Below are positions 34,083 through 44,712 of a stretch of 64,000 nt of DNA, piece after piece. A program made the translations under genes and the position numbers. The stretch spans positions 863,433 to 927,432 of the forward strand of contig CAJZBQ010000023.1 in the NCBI GenBank assembly GCA_914767885.1, written 5' to 3'. The notes under the pieces are model-generated. The model was not told where the DNA came from, made no database searches, and worked only from the letters and a program-made list of their open reading frames with translations. Every line of letters begins with the position of its first letter. Within the stretch, counting starts at the first letter, position 1. The stretch comes from Blepharisma stoltei (taxonomy: Eukaryota; Ciliophora; Heterotrichea; Heterotrichida; Blepharismidae).

Positions 34083-35585
34083 TTCCTATTAAAACTAAAG
34101 CTATGATTTATAATAATTTTCCATTAATTTATATCTCTTAAATCAGGGAATTGCTTTCTTATATAGCATGCTCAGGGTATAAAAATGTTACAGCTTATTT
34201 TAAAGCCATTCATAAAAAATTTCAGCATATTTTTGATTTTCTTTTCAAACGGTATATTTTATTAAAATGTAAAATTAAATATCAAGGAAATAAATTAAAA
34301 TTTTAGCTAGATAAGAACCGAAATATTAAGTAAGATTAGAATATTAAAGTCAGGCGCTAGCCCATATTGGTGACGCAGTCACCAAAGACCTCCTGCACGG
34401 GAGGTTTATCCGCTTTTCGACTCCAGCCCAGAGGGTCTATCCCTCTTACGAGAGCCCTTCTGGTATCTTCTGTCTCCTTCTTGCCTTGAGGCTTCTTGAG
34501 GAACGGCTTATGGATTTCTGCGGCTAGGGGCGATTAGAAGAGCTTGATTCCAAGAATCAACTCCTTAGAGTCTACGGGTCTCGGAGTGCCTTTCTCAGAC
34601 AGCTACAGGAAAAAGACTGTTCCCTGTAGCCTAGGCCGAAACCCCCAGTTTCTCGATAGAGAAATGCCCATGGGCCCTAGGATCCAAAGGACGTTGTTGA
34701 GCACTCCATTTCCAACCACAGGAAAGCAGCCAAAAGCTACCTATATACATATCTCTTGGGGCCTGTACACTGGATTCTCAGCTTGGAGTCTCCCAGTTCG
34801 CCGTAGCCATAAGGTATGGGCTGCTGTGCCAAGAGGGCAGGTTGGCACGTGTCGCAATTTTAATGTGTATCCGAAATATTAAGTAACGATTAATAAATAA
34901 GCTATTTCCTCTTATCCAAAAATTATATTTACTATTAAAATTTAATTATTGCATAAATGCAATAATTATAATGGATTCTATGGTTGAAATGTAATGAAAA
35001 ATTGGAAAACGTTTTTGTAAATTCATGTCAAAAATAAATTTAAATGTCTATTAATAACTAGAAATATTATCTTTGTCCAGATTTTGCATAAAAACTAAAC
35101 CCCACTTCGCGAAAATTGTTTGAAATCTTCATGAGCATTTTGTGCAATCTTCTTGACACATCAATATACAAATTTCTTTTATCTTTTAACATAAAGTTTT
35201 CTGCGAAATATCATTACTTACTCCTCTCTCTTGATTATCAAGCAAAATTTTTTGACTTACTAATGTTTTTTTAAAATAATTTATTATTTTATTTCATATT
35301 TTAAAAATATCCACAATCTTAAATAAAAACGCTCTTTAATATCTAAAATCTGCATCTTATAGCATAATCTAATAAAGTTTGCTTGAGACTTCATTATAAT
35401 AATCATTGATATTTTGTTAAAATATAATTTATAAGGCTATTTTCAAAAGGTTTGCTCTAATAGGGGGATGTTAAAAGTTTCATATTGATTTATTTTTTGA
35501 TCTATGAAAAAGATGGAAATTCCAGACTTTTCTAAAGCAACTTTTGAAGCATTGACAATTTTTAAGCACTGTTATAATACTTAAT
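34083..35585. other. Intergenic region with one SINE-like element
   Basis: 1.5 kb between divergent genes. Apart from the retroposon-like element at 34334-34870 it is AT-rich and I see no gene. The last ~700 bp upstream of the DnaJ gene are featureless. Confidence 0.5.
34334..34870. mobile_element. SINE-like retroposon, subfamily C (537 bp, 16-bp duplication)
   Basis: Flanked by CCGAAATATTAAGTAA at 34318-34333 and 34871-34886. GC-rich, with strong local hairpins: TTGGTGACGCAGTCACCAA (34369-34387), and CCGAAACCCCCAGTTTCTCG near 34640, which is the inverse of the motif in 22150-22716. A 112-codon ORF inside (34544-34882) looks incidental. Confidence 0.78.
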
Positions 35586-36038
35586 ATGGACGAAAAACGC
35601 GACCTCTACAAGATTTTAAGTCTCCCACGAACTGCATCACAAAAGCAGATACAAAAGGCATACTATAAACTGGCAATCCAGTGGCATCCCGACAAAAACA
35701 AGTCATCAGAATCCTCCGCGAAATACGAAGAAATATCAGTAGCCTATCACACTCTTCATGATTCAAGATCAAGGGCTTTCTATGATTTGTTTAACTATCC
35801 TCGAATCTCCATTCCCAAAACCCTTGATGTCCCAAAAAAGAGACCAATTGATCCTCTTTTCGATTTTTCAGCCGCCGATAGAGAAGAAAACGAGATTTTA
35901 GGAAAACTCGAAAAAGTTATGAGAGGAATTAAGTCTGATTTTGCGTTTGCACCAGCTATGAAAGTGCAAAAACGCAAAGAAAATGATGACGCATATAATG
36001 CGAAAATTGAAAATAAAGAACTCCCTAAGCTAGAATAA
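35586..36038 (+). CDS. DnaJ-domain (Hsp40) protein, 150 aa
   Basis: An N-terminal J domain covers residues ~5-70: DLYKILSLPRTASQKQIQKA, then YYKLAIQWHPDKN with the invariant HPD that stimulates Hsp70 ATPase, then EEISVAYHTLHDSRSRAFYD. The C-terminal half is charged and lysine-rich (KVQKRKENDDAYNAKIENKE). No Gly/Phe region, zinc-finger region or signal peptide, so a type III J protein acting in cytosol or nucleus. Uninterrupted; TAA stop. Confidence 0.88.
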   Translation: MDEKRDLYKILSLPRTASQKQIQKAYYKLAIQWHPDKNKSSESSAKYEEISVAYHTLHDSRSRAFYDLFNYPRISIPKTLDVPKKRPIDPLFDFSAADREENEILGKLEKVMRGIKSDFAFAPAMKVQKRKENDDAYNAKIENKELPKLE

Positions 36039-37653
36039 GACACCAAAGCCAAAATGTTTGAAATATTATATAAATCTTCTTATAATATTATAGGTAGGAA
36101 AATATTAAATTCCAGATCTTTTAAATGAAAGTAAATTTTTTTTTATTTTTGCTGACTAAAGACTAAAGAAGAAATTGGAAACTGAAGAATTTAGGCAAGT
36201 AAAAGATAATTAAAAGTGCATGAATATTATATTTTAGCTTTTTAATCTATCAAATCCAACATAGTCGGAGAAAGCGTCCCTTTATTAAAATTTTTAATTA
36301 AATTGAGATTATTCAAAATTTTCTGTGAAATTAGCTATATCAGTTAAAAATTCATTTCAAGATTATGAGCTAACTTTACCACTTGGTAATTTAGCATAAA
36401 ATTCTTTCAAAAGAAATATTATTGGATAAAAATTATTTTTCACTGTTTTTATAAATTGCGAGATCAAAAAATGTTTTACTTTATTTTGACAGCGTCTAGG
36501 AAAGTAATTGCTGCTCAAATCTCGTTTGCGATTTATTGAGTCTTCTGTCTCCATTTGGAAGTCTTTATTTTTTTCAAATATTTATTTTCTAGCATATCAT
36601 CCCCTTGCTAGATCAAGTTTTAAGAGATAGGTGATTAATTTGAGCTCGGACAAGCGGATCTCTGAAATGTGTATTTAATTGCTGAGGGGGTCTGAGAAGC
36701 ATATTAGGGCAGCTGAAGTTATTTAACTAGAACACATCTTAAAACCCCAGGCCAAAGCAAGGCTCAATCTCATTATATAAAATAATAACCCAATTGAATA
36801 TAAATTAATCTCGAAAGAATTTCAAAGGAGCGAAAGAAAGATTGCTACTATTTCAGGTTTTGTATTGCAAGCTTAGCTGAATGGAATACATGAAACTCAG
36901 CATCATTTATTGTATTAGTTTCCATCAATTTTAGAATCAATTATTAAAATAGCTATGAGAAAGCACATCGAATAAGAAATAAAAGAAATTATCATGCAAG
37001 CTAAGGTCAGCTTCTACAAATTACTATAAAAAGATGCTCCTTCTCTAAAAAGATAAATGTGCTTGATAAAAATAAATAACACTAAAAAATTTTTTACTCA
37101 AATATTTTATAGTTAGTTAGAAGAAATGCTAAAGAAAATGCAAACGTGTTAAGTTATTTGAAAATCTGCTTGAAAAATAAAATAGCATTGCTCTCTGACA
37201 GAAGAGCCTGCATAGCAAAGCCAAAAAATATATGAATCACCTAAATGATGCAATCAAAAATTCAACTATCGCAAGTCTACGAAAATTAAATTCTTTGACT
37301 ATAAATAAACTGATCAAACTATATGCAAAATAGTGAATTGAAAAAATCGAACTTACTCAGGAATATATTCAAAAATCCTAAAAAAAAAGTTTTTGTATAA
37401 GGCTAATAATTCGTATTTATAGATATAGAGTTAATATATATATAAATCACAGACTATATGATGTGAGTTCTTTTTAGTATTTTCTAAATATATTTAAAAA
37501 ATATTTATATAAGCAAAATGACTCCCAGAATTTTTCTTAATCTAATATATTGCATTATTTTATGAAATTTCAATTAAATTCTTGATGCAAAAATTTGGAT
37601 TCTAAAATGATTTTCATTAAAAAAAAGTAACAGCTTATAAAATCTATATAATA
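36039..37653. other. Intergenic, AT-rich
   Basis: 1.6 kb upstream of the CDPK. A minus-strand ORF of 63 codons (36363-36554) has no support. Slightly GC-richer patches at 36590-36770 do not resolve into a gene or known element. Confidence 0.45.
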
Positions 37654-39099
37654 ATGGGCTGCATTCCTCGAAAACACTTAGGGGCAAAAGCTACAAAACC
37701 TGTAGATCTCGTAATTACTCCTAGCATCTTTGTTCGTGAGAACTCTCTGGACATAAATGAAGTATATGACTTTGGTCAATCCTTGGGCAGAGGTGCCTTT
37801 GGAGAAGTTCGTAGAGCCAAGCACCGTAGCACCAATCTTTTAAGAGCTATAAAAATACTACTCAAAGACAAACCCTCCACGGAGGCGAACACAGAGCTTT
37901 TAAATGAAGTTGAAATGATAAAGGCAGTTGACCATCCCAATATCATAAAAGTCTTTGAGTACTTTGAAACCCCCAGAAAATCTTATATTGTAATGGAGCT
38001 TTGCCAAGGCGGAGAACTATTTGACGAATTTTCTAAGAGAAACGTCTTAAAAGAAGACGATTGCGCGACCGTAATTAAACAGCTGTTATCGGCGGTTTCA
38101 TATTTGCATAGCCACAATATAATTCATCGAGATTTGAAGCCAGAAAATATTTTGATAGAAACAAAAGGTGATATTTCCAATGTCAAGATTTCTGACTTCG
38201 GGACAGCCACATTGTGTGCAAAAAACGCAAAAATTCGTGGAGCCCTTGGAACTGTTTATTACGTGGCTCCAGAGGTGCTACTTGGGAATTATGACTCAAA
38301 ATGCGACATGTGAAGCATTGGGGTTATAATTTTTACTTTATTAAGCGGGTGTCCTCCATTTGACGGAATCAATGACAACGCAATCTTGAATAAAATATTA
38401 AAAGGGAATTACTCATTTACAGGGCCAATATGGGCGAATATATCTAGGGAAGCTAAAGACCTAATTTCAAGCTTGCTATGTCCTGTAGAGACAAGGCTGA
38501 CTGCAGAATCAGCATTAAATCACCCTTGGATTCAGAGAAGATGCCCGAATAATCAAGACCTGCATTCATTAGGAAATGTTTTAACAAAATTAAAAGATTT
38601 CCATTGTGCAAGTAAATTAAAAGAAGCTGTAAGCATTTTTATTACGTCTCAATGTATAACTTCTGATGAAACCAAACAATTAAAAGAAGCATTTAAAACC
38701 CTTGATGTCAGTGGTGATGGAAAAATATCCAAAAAAGAATTAGCTGACCAATATACGAAATTCATGGAAGGAGGAGAGTCAAAAGCTGCTGTTGAAGAAA
38801 TAATGGCAGATGTCGATAGTGATAAAAGTGGCTTCATTGACTATACAGAATTTCTAAAGGCGACACTTGATCGAAAAAAATTAGAATCAAGCGAAAATTT
38901 AAAAGCTGCATTTAATTTGTTTGATAAAGATAAAAGTGGGACTATTTCTGCAGCAGAAATCAGGATGGTTTTAGACACTGGAAATATGGCAAATAGTAAA
39001 ATCTGGGATGAAATTCTAGGGGAAGTTGATACTAATGGGGATGGGGTTATTGATTTAAGAGAATTTGAAGCACTTGTGAATAAAAAGACCATATTATAA
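37654..39099 (+). CDS. Calcium-dependent protein kinase, four EF hands (481 aa)
   Basis: MGCIPRKH suggests N-myristoylation and palmitoylation. Kinase domain ~45-300: LGRGAFGEV, RAIKIL, IIHRDLKPENIL, ISDFGTA, GTVYYVAPEVL, and DMWSIGVI with Trp as UGA at 38311-38313, an especially clear proof of the code. Autoinhibitory/junction segment ~320-345. Four canonical EF hands: DVSGDGKISKKEL, DVDSDKSGFIDYTEF, DKDKSGTISAAEI, DTNGDGVIDLREF. The architecture is the plant/alveolate CDPK; calcium binding to the EF-hand lobe relieves autoinhibition. Uninterrupted, and it ends 45 bp from the stop of the convergent kinase gene. Confidence 0.93.
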
Positions 39100-39144
39100 A
39101 AAATATATTATTTTAATATAAATTCTTACTTTAATTTTAGTTAT

Positions 39145-40842
39145 TTATACATTTTTAAGCCAAGGATGGGCTTTGATTTGCTCTAGAGTTGCTCGTTGCT
39201 CTGGGTCTTTATTAAGCATCTTTAAAATCAAGTCTTTTAAGTCCTCATTAAACTTATCAGGAACGACAACCTCTTCATTCTTAACAGCTTCATATAAATC
39301 AATTAGTCTTCTCCCATTAAAAGGCGTTTTTCCTTCTATCATATAAAATAATGTCACCCCCATAGCTCATATATCAACTGGCCTGCCTTGAAACGACCCA
39401 TTTCCTCCATGCAGCTCAGGAGCCATGAATGCCCAAGTCCCTGCACTATTAGAAAATTCGTCTCTGCCGTTAGCCATTTCTTGTGCAGACCCAAAATCAG
39501 ATATTTTCAAATTATTATTTGCATCGAGTAGTAAATTTAGGGGTTTTATATCTCTGTGTACTACAAGAGCCTTTTCATGGAGATAATCCATGCCAAGGAC
39601 TAGCTGCTTAAAATAATGCTTGGCTTCTTTTTCAGACATAGGTGAATGATCATTTATTGTTCCTCCAGGGGCGAACTCTAAAATCATGTAGATTTTATTA
39701 GAATCATCATTATCAATGACTTCTAGCAGCTGCAAGACATTAGGGTGTTCAAGCTTCTCCATTACTTCTATTTCACATTTTACTGCAAAAAGCGCTGTCT
39801 TTGCTTTTCCTATCCACCTATGCCTCAGCTGCTTTTTATTATATATTTTAATAGCTACAAGATTTCCGGAGCTGTCTTTGGCTTTATAAACTTTTCCAAA
39901 TGCTCCCTGCCCCAATAAGCCTTCAGCTGTGTATTGATTTAACTGAAATTTATCTGCTCCAAGCTTGACTTTGTTGACTTCTTTTGTGCGTAAAATTTCT
40001 AGTTTTTTATTTGGTAATAAAGAATTTCTAGATGTAGGTCTGAGAGTTGATTTTTCAACGCTTGAGCTTTCTCTTGAATAATTTCTTGAAGAAGATACAT
40101 ATTTTCTCATAGTTTTCGCAGTTTGAAAGTCTTTAGTTGAATCTTCCAATGGAGCATGAATATCGACAGGAGATATTCTGCCCTGGAAAGAATCAAAACT
40201 TTCATTGAAAACTGCAGAATCCTCGCTGAGAAATGACTCTTGACGATTAATTGCAGTTCCTGGAATATTCAGAAAAGATGATGTCTTGGATAGTAAGTTT
40301 CTATTTTGAACTGGGGTGGTTTCTGGGGTAAGTCGGCTCATGTTTAAAGACATAGTAGGTGATATTTTGATATCACTTGTTACTACGTGCCTTAAAGATA
40401 TTTCTGGCTGTACTGCACTCATCGATATAGGACTATCAAAACTTGGGTTCCTCGTTCTAATTAAACTCAATAAATCCCTTGGCCTGCTTTCAGGGCTTCT
40501 AGAGATTTCAACTGCGCTGCTCATACTTCTATATGGAGGCTGTATAAAGAAATTCTGTTTTTGATTTTCTTCAATTTCGTTAAGCGGAATTAATGGCAAG
40601 TTCGATCTTCTCGAATCTCTTCTATTATTTTCTATCTCGTAGCCATTATTTTTTATGGCTTTTAGGTCTTTTCGAGGGAAACTTGATGAAGAGCAACTCC
40701 CTTCAATACAGATTGTGCTTACAATAATTCCGATATCTCGGCTTTCAATTTTTGCAGTTTTGGACAATCTTTTCGTCATTATTTTACCTGCAACTAAGGC
40801 AGTTTCTTTTGCTTCTTGTCTTTTCACGCAGCATATTCCCAT
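39145..40842 (-). CDS. Protein kinase, CaMKK-like, with long N-terminal extension (565 aa)
   Basis: MGICCVKRQE predicts a lipidated N-terminus. Residues ~15-300 are Ser/Arg-rich and low in structure (regulatory). Kinase domain ~310-560: LLGQGAFGKVYKA, VAIKIY, a basic insert after the lysine, EFAPGGTI, LVVHRDIKPLNLLLD, ISDFGSAQEM, and activation segment SAGTWAFMAPELHGG, which resembles the CaMKK/SAK1/LKB1-activating group. Trp at UGA in VDIWAMGVTLFYM, then INPF-like KTPFNG and HPWLKN before TAA. No calmodulin-binding motif can be asserted. Uninterrupted. Confidence 0.85.
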
Positions 40843-41807
40843 TAGGTTTTTATTATTTTATTTATAAGAAGTGAGACCATATTTTAGAAATTTACAGATT
40901 AAGTTTTACTAACAATGTTTTAATGCAAATTAGGTAATACAAAGAACTAAATAGGTAAAAATAATTAAACAATTAAGAATTCTCCTATTTGTAGAGAATT
41001 TGATAATATAAAACATTATTAAAGGCTAAAGCACAAACTTTTGAAACTGGCTATCAATTTTTTTTATATTAAGGAATTTTGCAAAAATATGAAAATATAA
41101 ATAGAAGCAATTATTTGGAATAATGATAGAAAGAATATTTAGGCTATATCTTAAATAAACACTGAAATTGGTTTTTTTTTATAATAAAGAGTTTTCATAT
41201 CAGATTTTTTTCTTTATTAAACTTAAAGAATTCAATTGTAAGATGGGCATACAAAAATTATCAAAAAATTCGCGGCTAATTAAAATAGAGACGAAACTGT
41301 ATAATTTATTATTCTATGATATAAAATATAAACTGTAGCCTTCCCGCCTTGGTGGGCGAGAAATTTTTTAACCACAATATAATATTACAAAATTATTGAA
41401 ATTCTTAAAAAAAAAATGAGACTATTTCTTCAAATTTTTTTTATATTCTTATCTTCACACTGAATTTTATATACTTATCTAGCCATATATACCAAATTTT
41501 TACTCTCCAATTTTAACATAATATTTAATGTTAAAATTAGAGTGTTCTTCATAATTTTTACGTCACTTTCTATTCTGAGCGAGCTCAGAATTTTCCATAT
41601 TATCCTCGTAAAATATAAATTTTCAATACATTTTTTATCTATAGCCAGGGTATATTTCCACATAATTTATTCTATCCAATCTCTGACTTATCTCTCTATT
41701 TCACTTTAAAATCCTCAATCAATTCTTCTAAATAAAATTTTACTGACAACTTTATTAAAATGAACGATCTTCCGATTTAACCTATTTTTATATCCTCACA
41801 GATTAAA
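40843..41807. other. Intergenic, AT-rich
   Basis: About 960 bp. Short ORFs (for example 41475-41663) are not convincing. A small GC patch CCTTCCCGCCTTGGTGGGCG sits at 41339-41358. Confidence 0.5.
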
Positions 41808-42623
41808 TTAACTAGAGTCCTCTGAATTGTCATTTCTCATCTCCAAATCTTCAGAAGCAGTATCAATCTTTATATCAGAAACTCCAGCCTCTTCTGATCC
41901 TCCGAAATCATACTTGGGGAGAATTATTTCTGAAGGAACTATAGGCTCGTTGCCTAGTTCACTTATCATATTAAATTGAATAACATCCTTCATTAATAGC
42001 CACTTTTCAACGCAAGTTCCATCATGTCTCCGCTTCTTGCAGCACCAGAAATCAAACTTGTCGCACAAGATTTCTGGATTTAATTCTGAAAACACCAGTT
42101 CAACATATAAAAAATAGCTTTCCCGTATAGAAGCTGGGCTAAAATAAGACTCACAGAACGTGACATTAAAGCTGTTCTCGACATGAGCCAAAGGCGTGTG
42201 CTTTCGCTTTGCTCTTCCATCTGTAATTGGGCCCGATGATGTTTCACTGAGTCGATCAAGCTCCTCAGCATTTCTATAGTAGCAGCTCCTGAGCATATCA
42301 AAAAGTCTGCGAGCGCTGTGACTTGAATGGTCAAATCTGTTCAGCGTCTTTCTAGGCATCACGCACTTTCTTAATTGCCTCAGAATGCGCTTGTGACCTC
42401 GAATTAGCTTGCAACGCAGATATTCTTTTTTAGGTGGCTTCAGGGCCTTACTCTTTGGATTGCAGAAAAAAGTGAGAACAAGCGATCAATGCTTCAATTT
42501 TCTCTTATTTTTGTAAAATGGTATGATGGTTTTAGCAATTAGTTTGTCCATCGATGGAAGCCTATTCATTTTTTGTAAGCTGAACAGCAAACCATTTTTA
42601 GTTTTGCTATTGCAAATTTCCAT
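41808..42623 (-). CDS. Unknown protein with basic N-terminal half and acidic tail (271 aa)
   Basis: The visible standard-code ORF starts at 42362. Reading UGA as Trp (LKHWSLVL) the frame extends to an ATG at 42623 (MEICNSKTKNGLLFSLQKMN). Residues ~30-95 are very basic (KALKPPKKEYLRC, RGHKRILRQLRKC). The middle has several Cys and aromatic residues (CDKFDFWCCKKRRHD). The last 45 are acidic and Ser-rich (ASEDLEMRNDNSEDSS). It could be nuclear (inference from charge). No family recognised. Uninterrupted. Confidence 0.62.
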
Positions 42624-43116
42624 TAGTTATTAGACAATGTTTAGCAATTATAAGTTTTTTTGACTTGAATATGAGAATAAGGGGCTTTTAGGAAAAAATT
42701 TTAAGCTCTTCTGGTACATTTAAGCTTTTAGAATACCTGCAAAGTTATACCCAAAAAAACTGAAAATTTCAAATAATCATAGCAGAATATATTTCATACG
42801 TGATGATAAGCTCTGGAATGATGAATCATTGATTTGATTGCTCCTTTAAACATCAATAGTCTTTTTGTTTTTTTTGCTTGCGGGAAAATATGGAAATCCC
42901 CTTCAATTATTAAAAAATTATAGATGTTTTAGAATTACATAGAAAATTTAAAGCTTAATAAGGCTATTATGCTATAAAAATATCCTTATTTATTCTCTCA
43001 GGCAATTAGGTATTATTTCAAATCCCGAAATTGTCTCTGAGATCTCCCTTAATGTGAAAATTAACTTTATAGTAATAAATAAGCCTAAATATTAAATTTT
43101 AAATTAAAAATTATGA
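42624..43116. other. Intergenic, AT-rich
   Basis: About 490 bp between two minus-strand genes. No element or gene seen. Confidence 0.5.
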
Positions 43117-43899
43117 TTATGGGCTTAGATCTTCAGAAAGTTTTGAGTATTCCAGACTTTCGATGTCAGCTACTGATTGAAATTCTCTTGTTTCCAAGCC
43201 TACTTCTTCTATAGTCATAGGATTCCTATCTGTTTCCTGTTGCAAAGAGTCAAGAGGATTTTTCCTTGATGTCTCCGCATAATTAGAAAACCTTGATGAA
43301 TTTCTTCCATCTTCTGGTGAAATTCCATTTTGGCCTGATCTTTTAGTGCTTGTCCCCGACGATTTGGTACTTGATGACCTCAACGGTAGCGGGATCGACA
43401 AATTTGAATTTTTTAAAGCTGTTATGATAGATCCTTGAGAAACCAACTCAGCAGTATCAAGAAAAGCAGGCTCTTCTACTTCTGGAGATGCTGCCTTCTC
43501 AGTCTGCGTGCTCACACAGATCGAAAAATGGTTGCTTAAGCTTCTTTTTGGTATTATCTTAATAGGCGAAATTCCTTTATCTTGGAATCTGGGCTGGTTT
43601 GGATTTATTTCTGTAAAGGGAACTCGGGTGCTTCTGCACCTGCTTGAGCAATTTTCATTTTCTTTTGAGATCCTGATGCTTGCTCTGTACTTGTTTTCAA
43701 GTTCTTGGCTCCTTCGTAAGTTTTTCCTTTTTTCTGACTCAAGCCTTTTAATTTCGTTTAAATACATTTCTTTTTCCTTCAGGCTTTTTTCGTAAATTAG
43801 TTGAGATAAAATTTTTTCATGGTCTAACTCTTTTAATAATGCCTCATGCTTTGCATCGAGACGAAAAGAGGACAATTTTGTCAAATTTGTGCAGCTCAT
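43117..43899 (-). CDS. Coiled-coil, Ser-rich protein of unknown function (260 aa)
   Basis: Start MSCTNLTKLSSFRLDAKHEA. Residues ~15-75 form a strong coiled coil (ALLKELDHEKILSQLIYEKS, KEKEMYLNEIKRLESEKRK). The rest is Ser/Thr/Pro-rich and low in structure, with many possible phosphorylation sites (RSSSTKSSGTSTKRSGQNG) and an acidic end. Resembles ciliate cytoskeletal or basal-body-associated proteins only in composition. Uninterrupted; stop TAG at 43117-43119. Confidence 0.65.
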   Translation of the reverse strand: MSCTNLTKLSSFRLDAKHEALLKELDHEKILSQLIYEKSLKEKEMYLNEIKRLESEKRKNLRRSQELENKYRASIRISKENENCSSRCRSTRVPFTEINPNQPRFQDKGISPIKIIPKRSLSNHFSICVSTQTEKAASPEVEEPAFLDTAELVSQGSIITALKNSNLSIPLPLRSSSTKSSGTSTKRSGQNGISPEDGRNSSRFSNYAETSRKNPLDSLQQETDRNPMTIEEVGLETREFQSVADIESLEYSKLSEDLSP

Positions 43900-44052
43900 T
43901 TTTATAAACTTAACGGAAAATACGTTAACGTTATGTATGTTTCTAACTCACCTCCCTATGGGAATTTGTTTATCAATAAGAAAAAAATACATAGTTATGC
44001 AATTTTTATAAGATTAAACCAAGGGCTAAGCTTTAAATATGACTTTATTAAA

Positions 44053-44701
44053 ATGGACAATAGAAAATGGGTATGAATTGATCTTGAACTTACAGGGCTC
44101 AACATAAATAAGGACACAATCGTAGAAATCGCAGTTGTTTTATCAAATACACAAGGGGAAAATTTGATTTATGGTCCGAACATCACAATTCATGCTGATG
44201 ATTCAGTTTTAGAAGCTATGGATCCTTTTGTTATTAATATGCACCAAACATCAGGTCTCTATGAAAATATCAAAGCTAGCCATACAACTCTTCACCAAGC
44301 TGAAGAGCTGATATTTTATACTAAAATAAATGCAGCAGGTAATTTAATATTAAAATCCTAATTTGCATTTAAAATACATCAAAGCTACTACTTTTAGCTT
44401 AATTTATCGCAGTATATTGACTTTTTTGCAAGACAATAACATTGAGAATGGAATAATTGCCGGAAATACTGTACACATGGACCGATTATTCCTTATCAAA
44501 GACATGCCAAGGCTCTTTGAAAGCTGCCTCCACCCCTACAAAATTCTTGACGTTACAGCATTCAAAGAAATAGCAAGAGTTTGATACCCAGGCCTAAACC
44601 CCCACACAAAAGTTGCCCCTCATAGAGCTTTTGAAGACATTCTTGGAAGTATTGATGAGTTTCTCTACTACAAACAGAATATTGTTAAAGAGGCAATATA
44701 A
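44053..44701 (+). CDS. Oligoribonuclease (REXO2/Orn family, 181 aa)
   Basis: MDNRKWVWIDLELTGLNINK carries exonuclease motif I (D-x-E), with the family Trp encoded by UGA at 44074. EGPNITIHADD-like and HTTLHQAEELI follow. After IES 44314-44416 come LTFLQDNNIENGIIAGNTVHMD, LHPYKILDVTAFKEIARVWYPG (second UGA-Trp) and APHRAFEDILGSIDEFLYY with the motif III His and Asp. Length equals the family norm (~180 aa). The enzyme degrades 2-5-nt RNA fragments; no clear mitochondrial leader. Its stop lies 11 bp from the stop of the convergent debranching-enzyme gene. Confidence 0.92.
44314..44416. other. IES, TA-bounded with ATATT repeat (103 bp)
   Basis: TA at 44312-44313 and 44415-44416, inside ATATT repeats. 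Removal gives QAEELILTFLQDNN in frame, matching the family. Confidence 0.88.
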
Positions 44702-44712
44702 TTAATAAGAAA

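Noticed and set aside
34544-34882. Plus-strand ORF of 112 codons
   Set aside because: Lies within a SINE-like element and runs past its target duplication; open by GC content.
36363-36554. Minus-strand ORF of 63 codons
   Set aside because: No family, AT-rich composition, and no neighbouring signals to support it.
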